Shown: piece after piece, positions 1 through 5,926 of the stretch
Layout: every line of letters begins with the position of its first letter
How positions within the stretch are numbered: the stretch's first letter is position 1
Source: DASUPK01 sp033856335
GTDB lineage: Bacteria > Actinomycetota > Thermoleophilia > Solirubrobacterales > 70-9
DNA length: 10,218 nucleotides
Assembly (NCBI GenBank): GCA_033856335.1
Contig: JAWVFG010000019.1
Span: 1 to 10,218, forward strand
Direction of reading: 5' to 3'
Position numbers and translations under genes: made by a program
The notes under the pieces: model-generated
Told to the model about the DNA's origin: nothing
What the model saw: the letters and a program-made list of their open reading frames with translations, nothing else
The model's database searches: none

Positions 1-250
1 CGCAGTCCTTCAGCACCTCGATGATCGTGTCCGTCTCGATTCTCTCGAGCGCGTCGATCGCGTCCTGCTCGCTCCACCGGCCTCGCTCGGCGCCGCGGCG
101 AAGGGCGTTGCGGAGCTGCTCCAACCCGCGCTCGAGCGCCTTGCCGTCGAGCTCATAGATCGCGGTCCGGTACCCGCCGAGTGCCGCGATCTGCGCGATC
201 CCCGCGCCCATCGTCCCAGCGCCCACGACGCCGATCCGCTCGGCGCTCAC
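1..250 (-). CDS. 3-hydroxyacyl-CoA (3-hydroxybutyryl-CoA) dehydrogenase, N-terminal part
   Basis: Partial gene: the first 83 codons are present and the 3' end runs off the left edge. The protein begins (V/M)SAERIGVVGAGTMGAGIAQI, a Rossmann fold with the GxGxxG motif GAGTMG at about residues 10-15, typical of the NAD-binding domain of 3-hydroxyacyl-CoA dehydrogenases of the single-domain PaaH/FadB2/Hbd type. These enzymes oxidise 3-hydroxyacyl-CoA to 3-ketoacyl-CoA in the cytoplasm, in beta-oxidation or butyrate/aromatic acid pathways. The following stretch (ALERGLEQLRNALRRGAERG) fits the helix after the second beta strand. The GTG start at 248-250 shares GTGA with the TGA stop of the acyl-CoA dehydrogenase upstream, so the two are probably translationally coupled. 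Substrate chain length cannot be read from this fragment. Confidence 0.88.
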   Translation of the reverse strand, partial: MSAERIGVVGAGTMGAGIAQIAALGGYRTAIYELDGKALERGLEQLRNALRRGAERGRWSEQDAIDALERIETDTIIEVLKDC

Positions 251-1422
251 GAACCTTCGGCGGTGGGCGGGACCATCGCGTTGATCCCGGTGGCGTCCCT
301 CCCGATGATCAGCTTGTGGATCTGGGAAGTCCCTTCATAGAGGGTCGTGACGCGAGCGTCACGCAGGTAGCGCTCGACCGGATAGTCGTCGACGTAGCCG
401 GACCCACCGTGAACCTGGATGGCGGCGGTGGCGCACTCGACGGCCGCCTCGGTCGCGTAGTACTTCGCGATGGAGGTCTCGATCGTGTTGGGTTCGCCGC
501 GGTCCTTGAGCTCGCCGGCGCGATAGACCAGCAGCCTGGCGGCGTCGCGCTTGACGATCATGTCGGCGATCAGCTCCTGGACGAGCTGGAAGCTCGCGAT
601 CGGCACCCCGAACTGCTTGCGCTCCTTCGCATAGGCGACCGAGGCGTCGACGCAGCCATCGCAGATCCCGACGCAGCCGGCGGCGACGCTGTAGCGGCCG
701 TTGTCTAGCGAGCTCATCGCGATCTTGAAGCCGTCGCCGACCTCTCCGAGCAACGCGTCGTCCGGCACCTCGACCTCGTCGAGGGAGATCTCCGCGGTGT
801 CGGACGAGCGCAGCCCGAGCTTCCCGTGGATCTCCTGGGACGTGAATCCGCCATCGGCGGTCGGGACGAGGAAGCAGGCGAGGCCCTTGTGCTTCTTCTC
901 GGGGTCGGTCTGGGCAAAGATCAGGGCGAGCTCGGCGACGTTCCCCATCGAGATCCACATCTTGTTGCCGGTGATCGTCCAGCCCGAGTCCGTCTTCTTG
1001 GCGCGGGTGCGCATGCTGGACGGATCCGAGCCGGCATCGGGCTCCGTCAGGGCGAAGCAGCCGAGGGCCTCGCCGGTGCAGAGGCGGGGAAGCCACTGCT
1101 GCTTCTGCTCCTCCGTCCCCCAGCGCTCGATCGAGCCGGCGACGAGCGACGTCTGGACGGAGACGACGGTCCGGGCTGAGGAATCGACCCGGCCGACCTG
1201 CTCGACGATCAGCGCGTAGCTCAGATAGTCGAGGCTGCGACCGCCGTAGTCCTCAGAGACCGGGGCGCCGAGGTAGCCCATCTCGCCGAGCATCGAGGCA
1301 AGCTCGCGATCGAAGCGCCCGGCGCGGTCGTTGTCGCGCACTCGCGGCGCGATCTCCTTGTCGCAGAACTCACGTGCGCTCTCCGAGATCAGGCGCTGCT
1401 CGTCTGTCAGCTGGAAGTCCAA
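247..1422 (-). CDS. Acyl-CoA dehydrogenase
   Basis: A 391-residue FAD-dependent acyl-CoA dehydrogenase of normal family length. It oxidises an acyl-CoA to the trans-2-enoyl-CoA, passing electrons to electron-transfer flavoprotein. The N-terminal helical domain begins MDFQLTDEQRLISESAREF. The FAD/substrate signature CFALTEPDAGSDPSSMRT lies near residues 122-139 and WISMGNVA near 156-163. The C-terminal domain has RKQFGVPI near 268, QVHGGSGY near 337, and the catalytic base Glu363 in LYEGTSQIHK, the position used by short/medium-chain and butyryl-CoA enzymes. The start is TTG at 1420-1422. It is forced: an in-frame TGA lies two codons upstream and the N-terminus aligns with the family. A GAGG lies 12 bases before it, a weak spacing. 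It sits 30 bp downstream of the aminotransferase gene and overlaps the next gene by 4 bp. The exact substrate is not determined. Confidence 0.93.
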   Translation of the reverse strand: MDFQLTDEQRLISESAREFCDKEIAPRVRDNDRAGRFDRELASMLGEMGYLGAPVSEDYGGRSLDYLSYALIVEQVGRVDSSARTVVSVQTSLVAGSIERWGTEEQKQQWLPRLCTGEALGCFALTEPDAGSDPSSMRTRAKKTDSGWTITGNKMWISMGNVAELALIFAQTDPEKKHKGLACFLVPTADGGFTSQEIHGKLGLRSSDTAEISLDEVEVPDDALLGEVGDGFKIAMSSLDNGRYSVAAGCVGICDGCVDASVAYAKERKQFGVPIASFQLVQELIADMIVKRDAARLLVYRAGELKDRGEPNTIETSIAKYYATEAAVECATAAIQVHGGSGYVDDYPVERYLRDARVTTLYEGTSQIHKLIIGRDATGINAMVPPTAEGS

Positions 1423-1452
1423 AGCTCAGGTCAACCTCGACCGAGTTCTACC

Positions 1453-2250
1453 TCAGGTCGAGACCTGCATCTCTCGTGCCAGCACGGCTGTGAACGCCTC
1501 GCGCGCCTCGACCGTCCTCTCACCGGGCCAACTGGGCAGCTCGGCGCCGTCAATCGATGAGACCGGCTGCACCTCGCGGACGGTGGACGCCAGGAAAGCC
1601 TCCCGCGCGCCCCGCAGATCGTCGAGCGGGAATTCGCCCTCCTCGACCTCGAGCTCGTCCAGCAGGCGGCTGCGGGTGATCGAGGCGAGAATGCCTGCGT
1701 CGAGCGATGGGGTCCGCAGCACGCCATCGCCGGAAACCCAGAAGATGGTCGAGGTCGGGGGCTCGAGGACGATCCCGTCGGGCCGGACCAGCACAGCCTC
1801 GTCGGCTCCCTGCGCCTTGGCGAGGCGGGTGGCCTGCATGTTGGCGGCGTAGGAGAGCGACTTGACGCCGGTCAGGATCACGGTCGGCGAATAGGTGACG
1901 CTCGCCAGGCTGACCGTGTCGCCGAGGGGTGGAAGGTTCTCGGTGGCGGCCAGCCTTCGGCCCCCGCGGGTGATCACCAGGCGCAGCTGCCCCTCGTGCT
2001 CGCCGAACTCGTCGAGCAGGGCGGAGATCTCGGCCTCGAGCAGCTCGCGCTCGACCCGGAGCTCGATTGCGGCGGCGGAGCGCTCGAGGCGGTCGAGGTG
2101 CTCGCCCAGAGCGAACGGCCTCCCGGCGTAGAGCCGGATCACCTCGAAGACACCGTCGCCGCGCAGCAGCCCGTCGTCGGACGCGGGGATGCGCGCTTCC
2201 GGTGTGGGCGCGATCCGGCCGTCGACGCTGGTCAGCTCAGGCGAGGGCAT
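1453..2250 (-). CDS. Class IV PLP aminotransferase (BCAT / aminodeoxychorismate lyase-like)
   Basis: A 265-residue fold-type IV PLP enzyme. Visible family features are GDGVFEVIRLYAGRPFALGEHLDRL near residues 31-55 (the N-terminal substrate and phosphate region), the probable Schiff-base lysine Lys130 in TGVKSLSYAANMQA, the cofactor-contacting glutamate in VLEPPTSTIFWV near 163, and the phosphate-binding turn GILASITR near 186-193. The family includes branched-chain aminotransferases, D-amino acid transaminases and 4-amino-4-deoxychorismate lyase (PabC). The short length and divergent motifs (EPPTSTIF in place of the BCAT-like glutamate motif) fit the PabC/DAAT side better than a classical IlvE, but the substrate cannot be fixed by eye. 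It starts at ATG 2248-2250 with no clear Shine-Dalgarno sequence, so a leaderless or weakly initiated transcript is possible. It heads the minus-strand group with the acyl-CoA dehydrogenase 30 bp downstream. Confidence 0.87.
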   Translation of the reverse strand: MPSPELTSVDGRIAPTPEARIPASDDGLLRGDGVFEVIRLYAGRPFALGEHLDRLERSAAAIELRVERELLEAEISALLDEFGEHEGQLRLVITRGGRRLAATENLPPLGDTVSLASVTYSPTVILTGVKSLSYAANMQATRLAKAQGADEAVLVRPDGIVLEPPTSTIFWVSGDGVLRTPSLDAGILASITRSRLLDELEVEEGEFPLDDLRGAREAFLASTVREVQPVSSIDGAELPSWPGERTVEAREAFTAVLAREMQVST

Positions 2251-2284
2251 GCAGGCGAGGCTATCGGAGCGAGGCGAGGCAGGG

Positions 2285-2313
2285 TTGGTGACACATGTGA
2301 CGTTTGCTATACG
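2285..2313 (+). promoter_or_regulatory. Possible sigma-70-type promoter for the LAFTG surface protein
   Basis: TTGGTG at 2285-2290 and TATACG at 2308-2313 are separated by 17 bases, close to the vegetative consensus, in a locally AT-richer stretch inside an otherwise GC-rich window. It points towards the gene starting at 2458 and would leave a leader of about 140 bases. The match was made by eye, so the assignment is tentative. The same divergent gap must also hold the promoter of the minus-strand aminotransferase. Confidence 0.3.
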
Positions 2314-2445
2314 CTAAAACTAGGTATGAAAAAGCACATACCGCCCGTGCGTGCGGCACACCCGCATCGCGCTCCTTAAGGGGGGGATCCGGCTGGCGGG
2401 TATTACGGGATGTAGTGGATTCAGCAATTGCTTTGCGTCCAACTC

Positions 2446-2452
2446 GAGGAGG
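2446..2452 (+). promoter_or_regulatory. Strong Shine-Dalgarno deciding the start at 2458
   Basis: GAGGAGG lies 5 bases before ATG 2458-2460. It is the strongest ribosome-binding site in the window. It settles the start of the surface protein at this ATG rather than the in-frame TTG at 2428, which lies upstream of the site itself. Confidence 0.8.
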
Positions 2453-2457
2453 CGTCG

Positions 2458-3774
2458 ATGTATCGTCATCGCAGGCGCAGGAGAAGGCTTCATCGGAGGA
2501 GGCGCGCGACCATAGCCGCCGTCTCCGTGGCCGTATTGGCCATCGGGGTGGGTATCCCGACCCTCGCATCAGCGAGCAGGGTCAACAACCTGCTCAACAA
2601 CATCGGTATCGGCGGGGGAAGTGCGCCCGCCGGCGATGGCGGTGCAGCCGCCACGCCGAAGGCGGGGACACCGCCCAACTATGTGCCCCCGCTGCACGGC
2701 ACCGAGCCGCATGGCCAGGGCTCGGATGCAGTGGTGGACCTGGCTCCGAGTACGTCGAATCCGTACCCGGGCGACCCGACCCAGCAGAGCGGCGGCGAGG
2801 AAGTAATCGCCGGCGATTCTCGCGGTCAGCAGAACAGTGACGGCACCTATCACGGTCGCGTCACGCTCCTATATCTGCTGGGCTCGCCGATCGTTCAGGT
2901 GACCAGCGATCCGGGCCAGTCGAATGACGGTCCGCTCCAGCCAATTCAGGATGTACTGGATCAGGTCTGCAGCCAGAGCGGCAGCCAGTTCTGCCTGACG
3001 GTCCTGGGCATGCACTCGTCGAGTACCAGCAACTCCTCGACGAACTCGCTGGAGGTCGCGGGCGCGCACATCGGTGGTGAGAGTGGGGTCAATGCCGACG
3101 TGCTCACCTCAAACGGCAATATCTCGAGCGACGGCAGCTGCCAGACGGCGCACGGTGATTCCGGCGTCGCCAGCGCAAATGTCGGTCCGCTCACGGCGGA
3201 CGCCTTGTCGGGCAGTTCCGACAGCACAGCCTGCAGTTCGGGCAGCCAGTCGGTGCATCAGGACTCGACGGTCGTCAACCTTGGTGGTAACGGCCTGCCA
3301 ATCCCAGCCGCTGGCTGCGCGAACGGCACACCGAACACCAATTTCACCCCGCTCAGCCCATTGCTGAGCGCGGTGTGCAACGCCGATGACACCAACGGAA
3401 GCCAGACCAGCTCGCCGTACGGCGTGCGCGAGGCCCTGACGGTCTTCGCACTCGTCTCGGGCAATAGCGCCCTGCTCAAGACGACGACGGCCGGTCCGGA
3501 GAGCCATGCCGTGGCCCCTCCCGCCAGCACCACGCCGACCCCGCCTGGGAATCCAGGCAACGGCGGCAACGCAGGTGCCAATGGCAATGGTGGCAACGGC
3601 GGTAACGGCGGCGGAGCCGGTAACGGCCCAGCTGCCAACTCGGCTGCGTCCGGGAATGGCCAGTTGGCCTTCACCGGTGCCGATCTGCTCGCCCTCGGTC
3701 TGGTCGGAGGCGCGCTGATCCTCGGCGGCCTCGCCCTGACCACGGCCGGCAGGCGTCATCGCCAGACGGTCTAG
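2458..3774 (+). CDS. Secreted cell-wall-anchored protein with LAFTG sorting signal, unknown function
   Basis: A 438-residue exported protein of a family I do not recognise. The signal peptide has an extreme n-region, with 11 Arg and 2 His in the first 16 residues, then a hydrophobic core near 18-36 and a likely cut after Ala-Ser-Ala at 37-39. The mature part is Ser/Gly/Asn/Thr-rich, poor in Lys, and has six cysteines near 171, 179, 228, 259, 287 and 307, enough for three disulfides. A Pro/Gly/Asn linker (362-402) leads to LAFTG (403-407), a hydrophobic helix and the basic tail RRHRQTV. LAxTG is the motif of actinobacterial class E sortases, so covalent attachment to peptidoglycan after Thr406 is inferred; no sortase gene is in view. 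ATG 2458 is chosen because GAGGAGG lies 5 bases upstream. A perfect hairpin follows the stop. The mature domain may be a structural or adhesive surface domain; there is no catalytic motif that I can see. Confidence 0.87.
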   Translation: MYRHRRRRRRLHRRRRATIAAVSVAVLAIGVGIPTLASASRVNNLLNNIGIGGGSAPAGDGGAAATPKAGTPPNYVPPLHGTEPHGQGSDAVVDLAPSTSNPYPGDPTQQSGGEEVIAGDSRGQQNSDGTYHGRVTLLYLLGSPIVQVTSDPGQSNDGPLQPIQDVLDQVCSQSGSQFCLTVLGMHSSSTSNSSTNSLEVAGAHIGGESGVNADVLTSNGNISSDGSCQTAHGDSGVASANVGPLTADALSGSSDSTACSSGSQSVHQDSTVVNLGGNGLPIPAAGCANGTPNTNFTPLSPLLSAVCNADDTNGSQTSSPYGVREALTVFALVSGNSALLKTTTAGPESHAVAPPASTTPTPPGNPGNGGNAGANGNGGNGGNGGGAGNGPAANSAASGNGQLAFTGADLLALGLVGGALILGGLALTTAGRRHRQTV

Positions 3775-3788
3775 CGGCGGAAGCGGCG

Positions 3789-3814
3789 GGGGGGACGCCC
3801 AAGGGCGTCCCCCC
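3789..3814 (+). terminator. Perfect GC-rich hairpin terminator after the surface protein gene
   Basis: GGGGGGACGCCC at 3789-3800 and GGGCGTCCCCCC at 3803-3814 are perfect 12-base complements separated by AA, so the inner pair probably opens to a four-base loop. It lies 14 bases after the TAG stop at 3772-3774. There is no T-run after it, as is common for high-GC actinobacterial terminators. Because it is symmetric it could also act on minus-strand transcripts. Confidence 0.65.
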
Positions 3815-3837
3815 TCACGTCGCCGCAGCAGTGCAAA

Positions 3838-3867
3838 GAAGCCGGGCGCGAAGAAGCGCCCGGCTTC
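3838..3867 (+). repeat. Second perfect inverted repeat (12-bp stem, 6-base loop)
   Basis: GAAGCCGGGCGC at 3838-3849 and GCGCCCGGCTTC at 3856-3867 are perfect complements around the loop GAAGAA. It begins 23 bases after the first hairpin and sits at the beginning of the H1-like reading frame, where it reads KKPGAKKRPA. It could be a second terminator, an attenuator, or a chance result of repeating Lys-Lys codons. Either way it would form a stable RNA structure over the expected translation start of the membrane protein. Confidence 0.55.
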
Positions 3868-3955
3868 ACCGCGTACGGGGGCGGAACGCAGCGCGGCGGC
3901 CGCGAAGCGGACGTCCGCCAGGAAGGCCGCCGCCAAGGAGCCGACGACGTCGCGG

Positions 3956-4018
3956 TCCACATCCGCCGGCAAGCGCTCCACATCCGCCGGCAAGCGGTCC
4001 ACATCCGCCGGCAAGGGC
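3956..4018 (+). repeat. Three tandem 21-bp repeats (STSAGK[R/G])
   Basis: Three back-to-back 21-base units of the form TCCACATCCGCCGGCAAGsGs occupy 3956-3976, 3977-3997 and 3998-4018. They differ only in the last codon (CGC, CGG, GGC). Each encodes Ser-Thr-Ser-Ala-Gly-Lys plus Arg or Gly. A longer related unit, TTASRSRSAGKG, follows at 4019-4054, and a degenerate start of another (TTASRPA) at 4055. The unit length is a multiple of three, so copy-number change keeps the frame, which supports this frame being translated. Confidence 0.85.
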
Positions 4019-4129
4019 ACCACGGCGTCGCGGTCCCGATCCGCCGGCAAGGGCACGACGGCGTCGCGGCCGGCAACCACTCGCCGAGCACGGCTTCGCA
4101 CGCCCGGCGAGCTCTGGGGCCGCAGAAGC

Positions 4130-4684
4130 GTGGCGATCGGGGCCCTGCTCATCGGCGCAGCGCTGATCGGGGCGATCGTCCTGCTGATCGTGGGCGGTGG
4201 GGGCGATTCCGGCTCCAAGACCTCGCCTCAGGTCAGCGAGCTTCAGGACAGGTTCCTGAAGCACACGATCGTCAACCCGGACAAGGGCATCTCGGTCCGC
4301 CGCCCGGCGAACTGGACGGATTCGCGTAGGAACGGCGCGATCTCGCTCCAGAGCCACGATGGTTGCCTGGCGATGACGTTATCCGCGCCTCTCCCCACAG
4401 GCCAGTCCGCGAGCCTGCGATCGGACTCGCTCCACCTGCTCCGCCGTTCCTACAAGAACGCGACCGTCGGCTCCGCTCCCAGCTCACAGGTCGGCGGCAT
4501 TCCAACGGTCTCGAACACCGTCAGCTTCACCGATCCGAGGGGCAACCCCATCAAGATCCTGGTCAGCGTCGGCACCGGCAGCAAGAACACCTACCTCACC
4601 GAGATCGTGGTTCGCAATCCCTCCTGTCAGGCGGACCTCAGCCTCGCTCAGCTGATGCTCTCCTCCCTGCAGTACACGAAGTAG
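4130..4684 (+). CDS. Single-pass membrane protein with PsbP/LpqN-like outer domain
   Basis: 184 residues from the first canonical start, GTG 4130. The first 21 residues (VAIGALLIGAALIGAIVLLIV) form a transmembrane helix, followed by a Gly/Ser spacer. The remainder is a compact domain beginning near residue 45 (HTIVNPDKGISVRRPANWTD), which by its GISVRRPANW opening, alternating strands and terminal helix resembles the PsbP/Mog1-like fold of actinobacterial LpqN/LpqT-type surface proteins. Cys79 and Cys166 could form a disulfide outside the cell. GTG 4130 has no Shine-Dalgarno sequence and lies right at the helix, whereas the open frame continues upstream as a basic tail; the true protein is therefore probably longer, with a cytoplasmic H1-like N-terminus. 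Its function is unknown. It follows the LAFTG protein on the same strand and ends 6 bp from the convergent thiolase stop. Confidence 0.75.
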   Translation: MAIGALLIGAALIGAIVLLIVGGGGDSGSKTSPQVSELQDRFLKHTIVNPDKGISVRRPANWTDSRRNGAISLQSHDGCLAMTLSAPLPTGQSASLRSDSLHLLRRSYKNATVGSAPSSQVGGIPTVSNTVSFTDPRGNPIKILVSVGTGSKNTYLTEIVVRNPSCQADLSLAQLMLSSLQYTK

Positions 4685-4694
4685 CCGCGGCTAC
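4681..4694. repeat. 14-bp perfect palindrome spanning both convergent stop codons
   Basis: GTAGCCGCGGCTAC is its own reverse complement. It contains the TAG stop of the plus-strand membrane protein (4682-4684) and, on the other strand, the TAG stop of the thiolase (4691-4693). With no loop it is a poor hairpin and only a weak candidate for a shared terminator. Confidence 0.5.
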
Positions 4695-5896
4695 AGGGCC
4701 TCAATGACGGTCGCCACGCCCTGCCCGACGCCGACGCACAGCGTCGCGATTCCGTAGCGCCCGCCGCGGCGCCGCAGCTCCCAGACCAAGCTGGTCATCA
4801 GCCGGGCGCCCGAGCAGCCCAGCGGATGGCCGAGCGCGATCGCGCCTCCGTTGACGTTGAGGCGCTCCTCGTCGATGCCCAGGCCGTCCGCGCACGCCAG
4901 GACCTGTGACGCGAACGCTTCGTTGAGCTCGATCAGGTCGATTTGCCCGAGCTCCAGCCCGGCTTGATCGAGGGCCTTGGGGATCGCGATCATGGGCCCG
5001 ATCCCCATGTAGGCGGGGTCGACGCCGGCAACGCCGATCGAGACGATCCGCGCCATCGGGTCACGTCCCAGCTCCCCGGCTGCCGCTTCGTCGCCGAGCA
5101 CCAGACAGGCCGCGCCGTCATTGAGGGTGGAGGAGTTGCCCGCGGTGACGGTGCCCCCGTCGCGAAAAGCCGGCTTCAGCTTGGCGAGCTTCTCCAGCGA
5201 GGTGTCCTCGCGCGGCCCCTCGTCGACGGAAAGGGTGGTCGGCTCGTCGCGGCGGCTCCTCGGCGGCACCTCGATCGGCACGATCTGCTCGTCGAAGCGG
5301 CCGTCGCGCTGGGCCACGACCGCGCGCTGGTGGCTCTGGAGAGCGAAGCGATCCTGCTCCTCTCGCGAGACTCCATAGCGCTCGGCGACGTTCTCGCCGG
5401 TCTCGCCCATCGCCTCGGTGGAGTAGAGCTCTGCCATCCGCGGATTGACCATGCGCCAGCCGAGCGTCGTGTCGTAGAGCGTCTGCTCGCCACGGGCAAG
5501 GCCCGTCTCGGGCTTCGGCATGACCCAGGGAGCCCGGCTCATGGACTCCACACCGCCCGCAAGGTAGAGCTGACCCTCTCCGAGACGCAGCGCGCGGGAT
5601 GCCTGGTTCACCGCCTCGAGCCCGGAGGCACAGAGCCGGTTCACCGTGACTCCGGGGACCTCGACCGGCAGCCCGGCGAGGAGGGACGCCATCCTGGCGA
5701 TGTCGCGGTTGTCCTCGCCCGACTGGTTGGCGGCCCCCATATAGACGTCGTCGATCGAGGAGGGGTCGAGCCCGGTGCGCTCGACCGCCGCCGAGATGAC
5801 GTGGGCAGCGAGGTCGTCGGGGCGGATTCCGGAGAGGGCGCCGCGGTAGCCGCCCATCGGTGTCCGGACGGCATCGATGATCAGTGCCTCTGACAC
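4691..5896 (-). CDS. Thiolase (acetyl-CoA acetyltransferase / 3-ketoacyl-CoA thiolase)
   Basis: A 401-residue thiolase of normal length. It condenses or cleaves acyl-CoA units in the cytoplasm (3-ketoacyl-CoA plus CoA to acetyl-CoA and a shortened acyl-CoA, or the reverse). The active-site nucleophile is Cys89 in VNRLCASGLEAV. GGVESMSRAPWVM follows at about 114-126, ELNEAFASQ near 323-331, the catalytic His357 in GHPLGCSGAR, and the second active cysteine Cys387 in CVGVGQG. The segments GAANQSGEDNRDIARMASLLAGLP and TTLGWRMVNPRM resemble beta-ketoadipyl-CoA thiolases (PcaF/PaaJ), so an aromatic or dicarboxylate role is possible beside general beta-oxidation. It starts at GTG 5894-5896, giving MSEALIIDAVRTP as in the family. 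The divergent gene starts only 30 bp away, so its promoter must lie in that gene's 5' end or be very compact. Confidence 0.94.
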   Translation of the reverse strand: MSEALIIDAVRTPMGGYRGALSGIRPDDLAAHVISAAVERTGLDPSSIDDVYMGAANQSGEDNRDIARMASLLAGLPVEVPGVTVNRLCASGLEAVNQASRALRLGEGQLYLAGGVESMSRAPWVMPKPETGLARGEQTLYDTTLGWRMVNPRMAELYSTEAMGETGENVAERYGVSREEQDRFALQSHQRAVVAQRDGRFDEQIVPIEVPPRSRRDEPTTLSVDEGPREDTSLEKLAKLKPAFRDGGTVTAGNSSTLNDGAACLVLGDEAAAGELGRDPMARIVSIGVAGVDPAYMGIGPMIAIPKALDQAGLELGQIDLIELNEAFASQVLACADGLGIDEERLNVNGGAIALGHPLGCSGARLMTSLVWELRRRGGRYGIATLCVGVGQGVATVIEAL

Positions 5897-5926
5897 GGTC
5901 GGAGACTGTAGCCTCAGGGCCGGGAG

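Larger units (their letters stand above)
3831..4129 (+). other. Start-less in-frame N-terminal extension encoding a histone-H1-like basic tail
   Basis: The reading frame of the membrane protein at 4130-4684 stays open upstream to 3740. From about 3833 it looks coding: AKKPGAKKRPASPRTGAERS, then Ala/Lys/Arg-rich runs (AAAAKRTSARKAAAKE), then repeats of STSAGKR, ending WGRRS directly before the membrane helix. Third codon positions are mostly G or C, and the composition resembles H1-like tails. No ATG, GTG, TTG or CTG occurs in this frame between 3740 and 4130. GTG at 3831-3833 sits exactly one base out of frame: an extra G after it would give GTG GCA AAG AAG CCG. The simplest readings are a one-base loss (mutation or sequence error) at the start codon, or an unusual initiation. 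If joined, the whole protein would be about 284 residues. Confidence 0.6.

Noticed and set aside
2377..2457. Possible riboswitch (for example a c-di-AMP type) in the leader of the surface protein
   Set aside because: I looked for long conserved stems and the usual motif blocks and saw only short, unconvincing complementarity near CTCCTTAAGGGGG and CCGC/GCGG.
3831..4166. Plus-strand frame beginning at GTG 3831 (111 codons)
   Set aside because: It gives an Arg/Pro/His-rich product with rare codons such as AGA and CGA, whereas the neighbouring frame gives a coherent Lys/Ala tail that continues into the membrane protein. Only its start codon may be relevant.
3109..4218. Long minus-strand open frame (369 codons) across the envelope genes
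   Set aside because: It is antisense to genes with a signal peptide, LAFTG sorting signal, membrane helix and folded domain. Its product is low-complexity Ala/Arg/Pro with repeats mirroring the 21-bp units, and it crosses a hairpin terminator.
4943..5893. Plus-strand open frame of 316 codons over the thiolase
   Set aside because: Antisense of a complete thiolase with all active-site motifs; composition is typical of a shadow frame.
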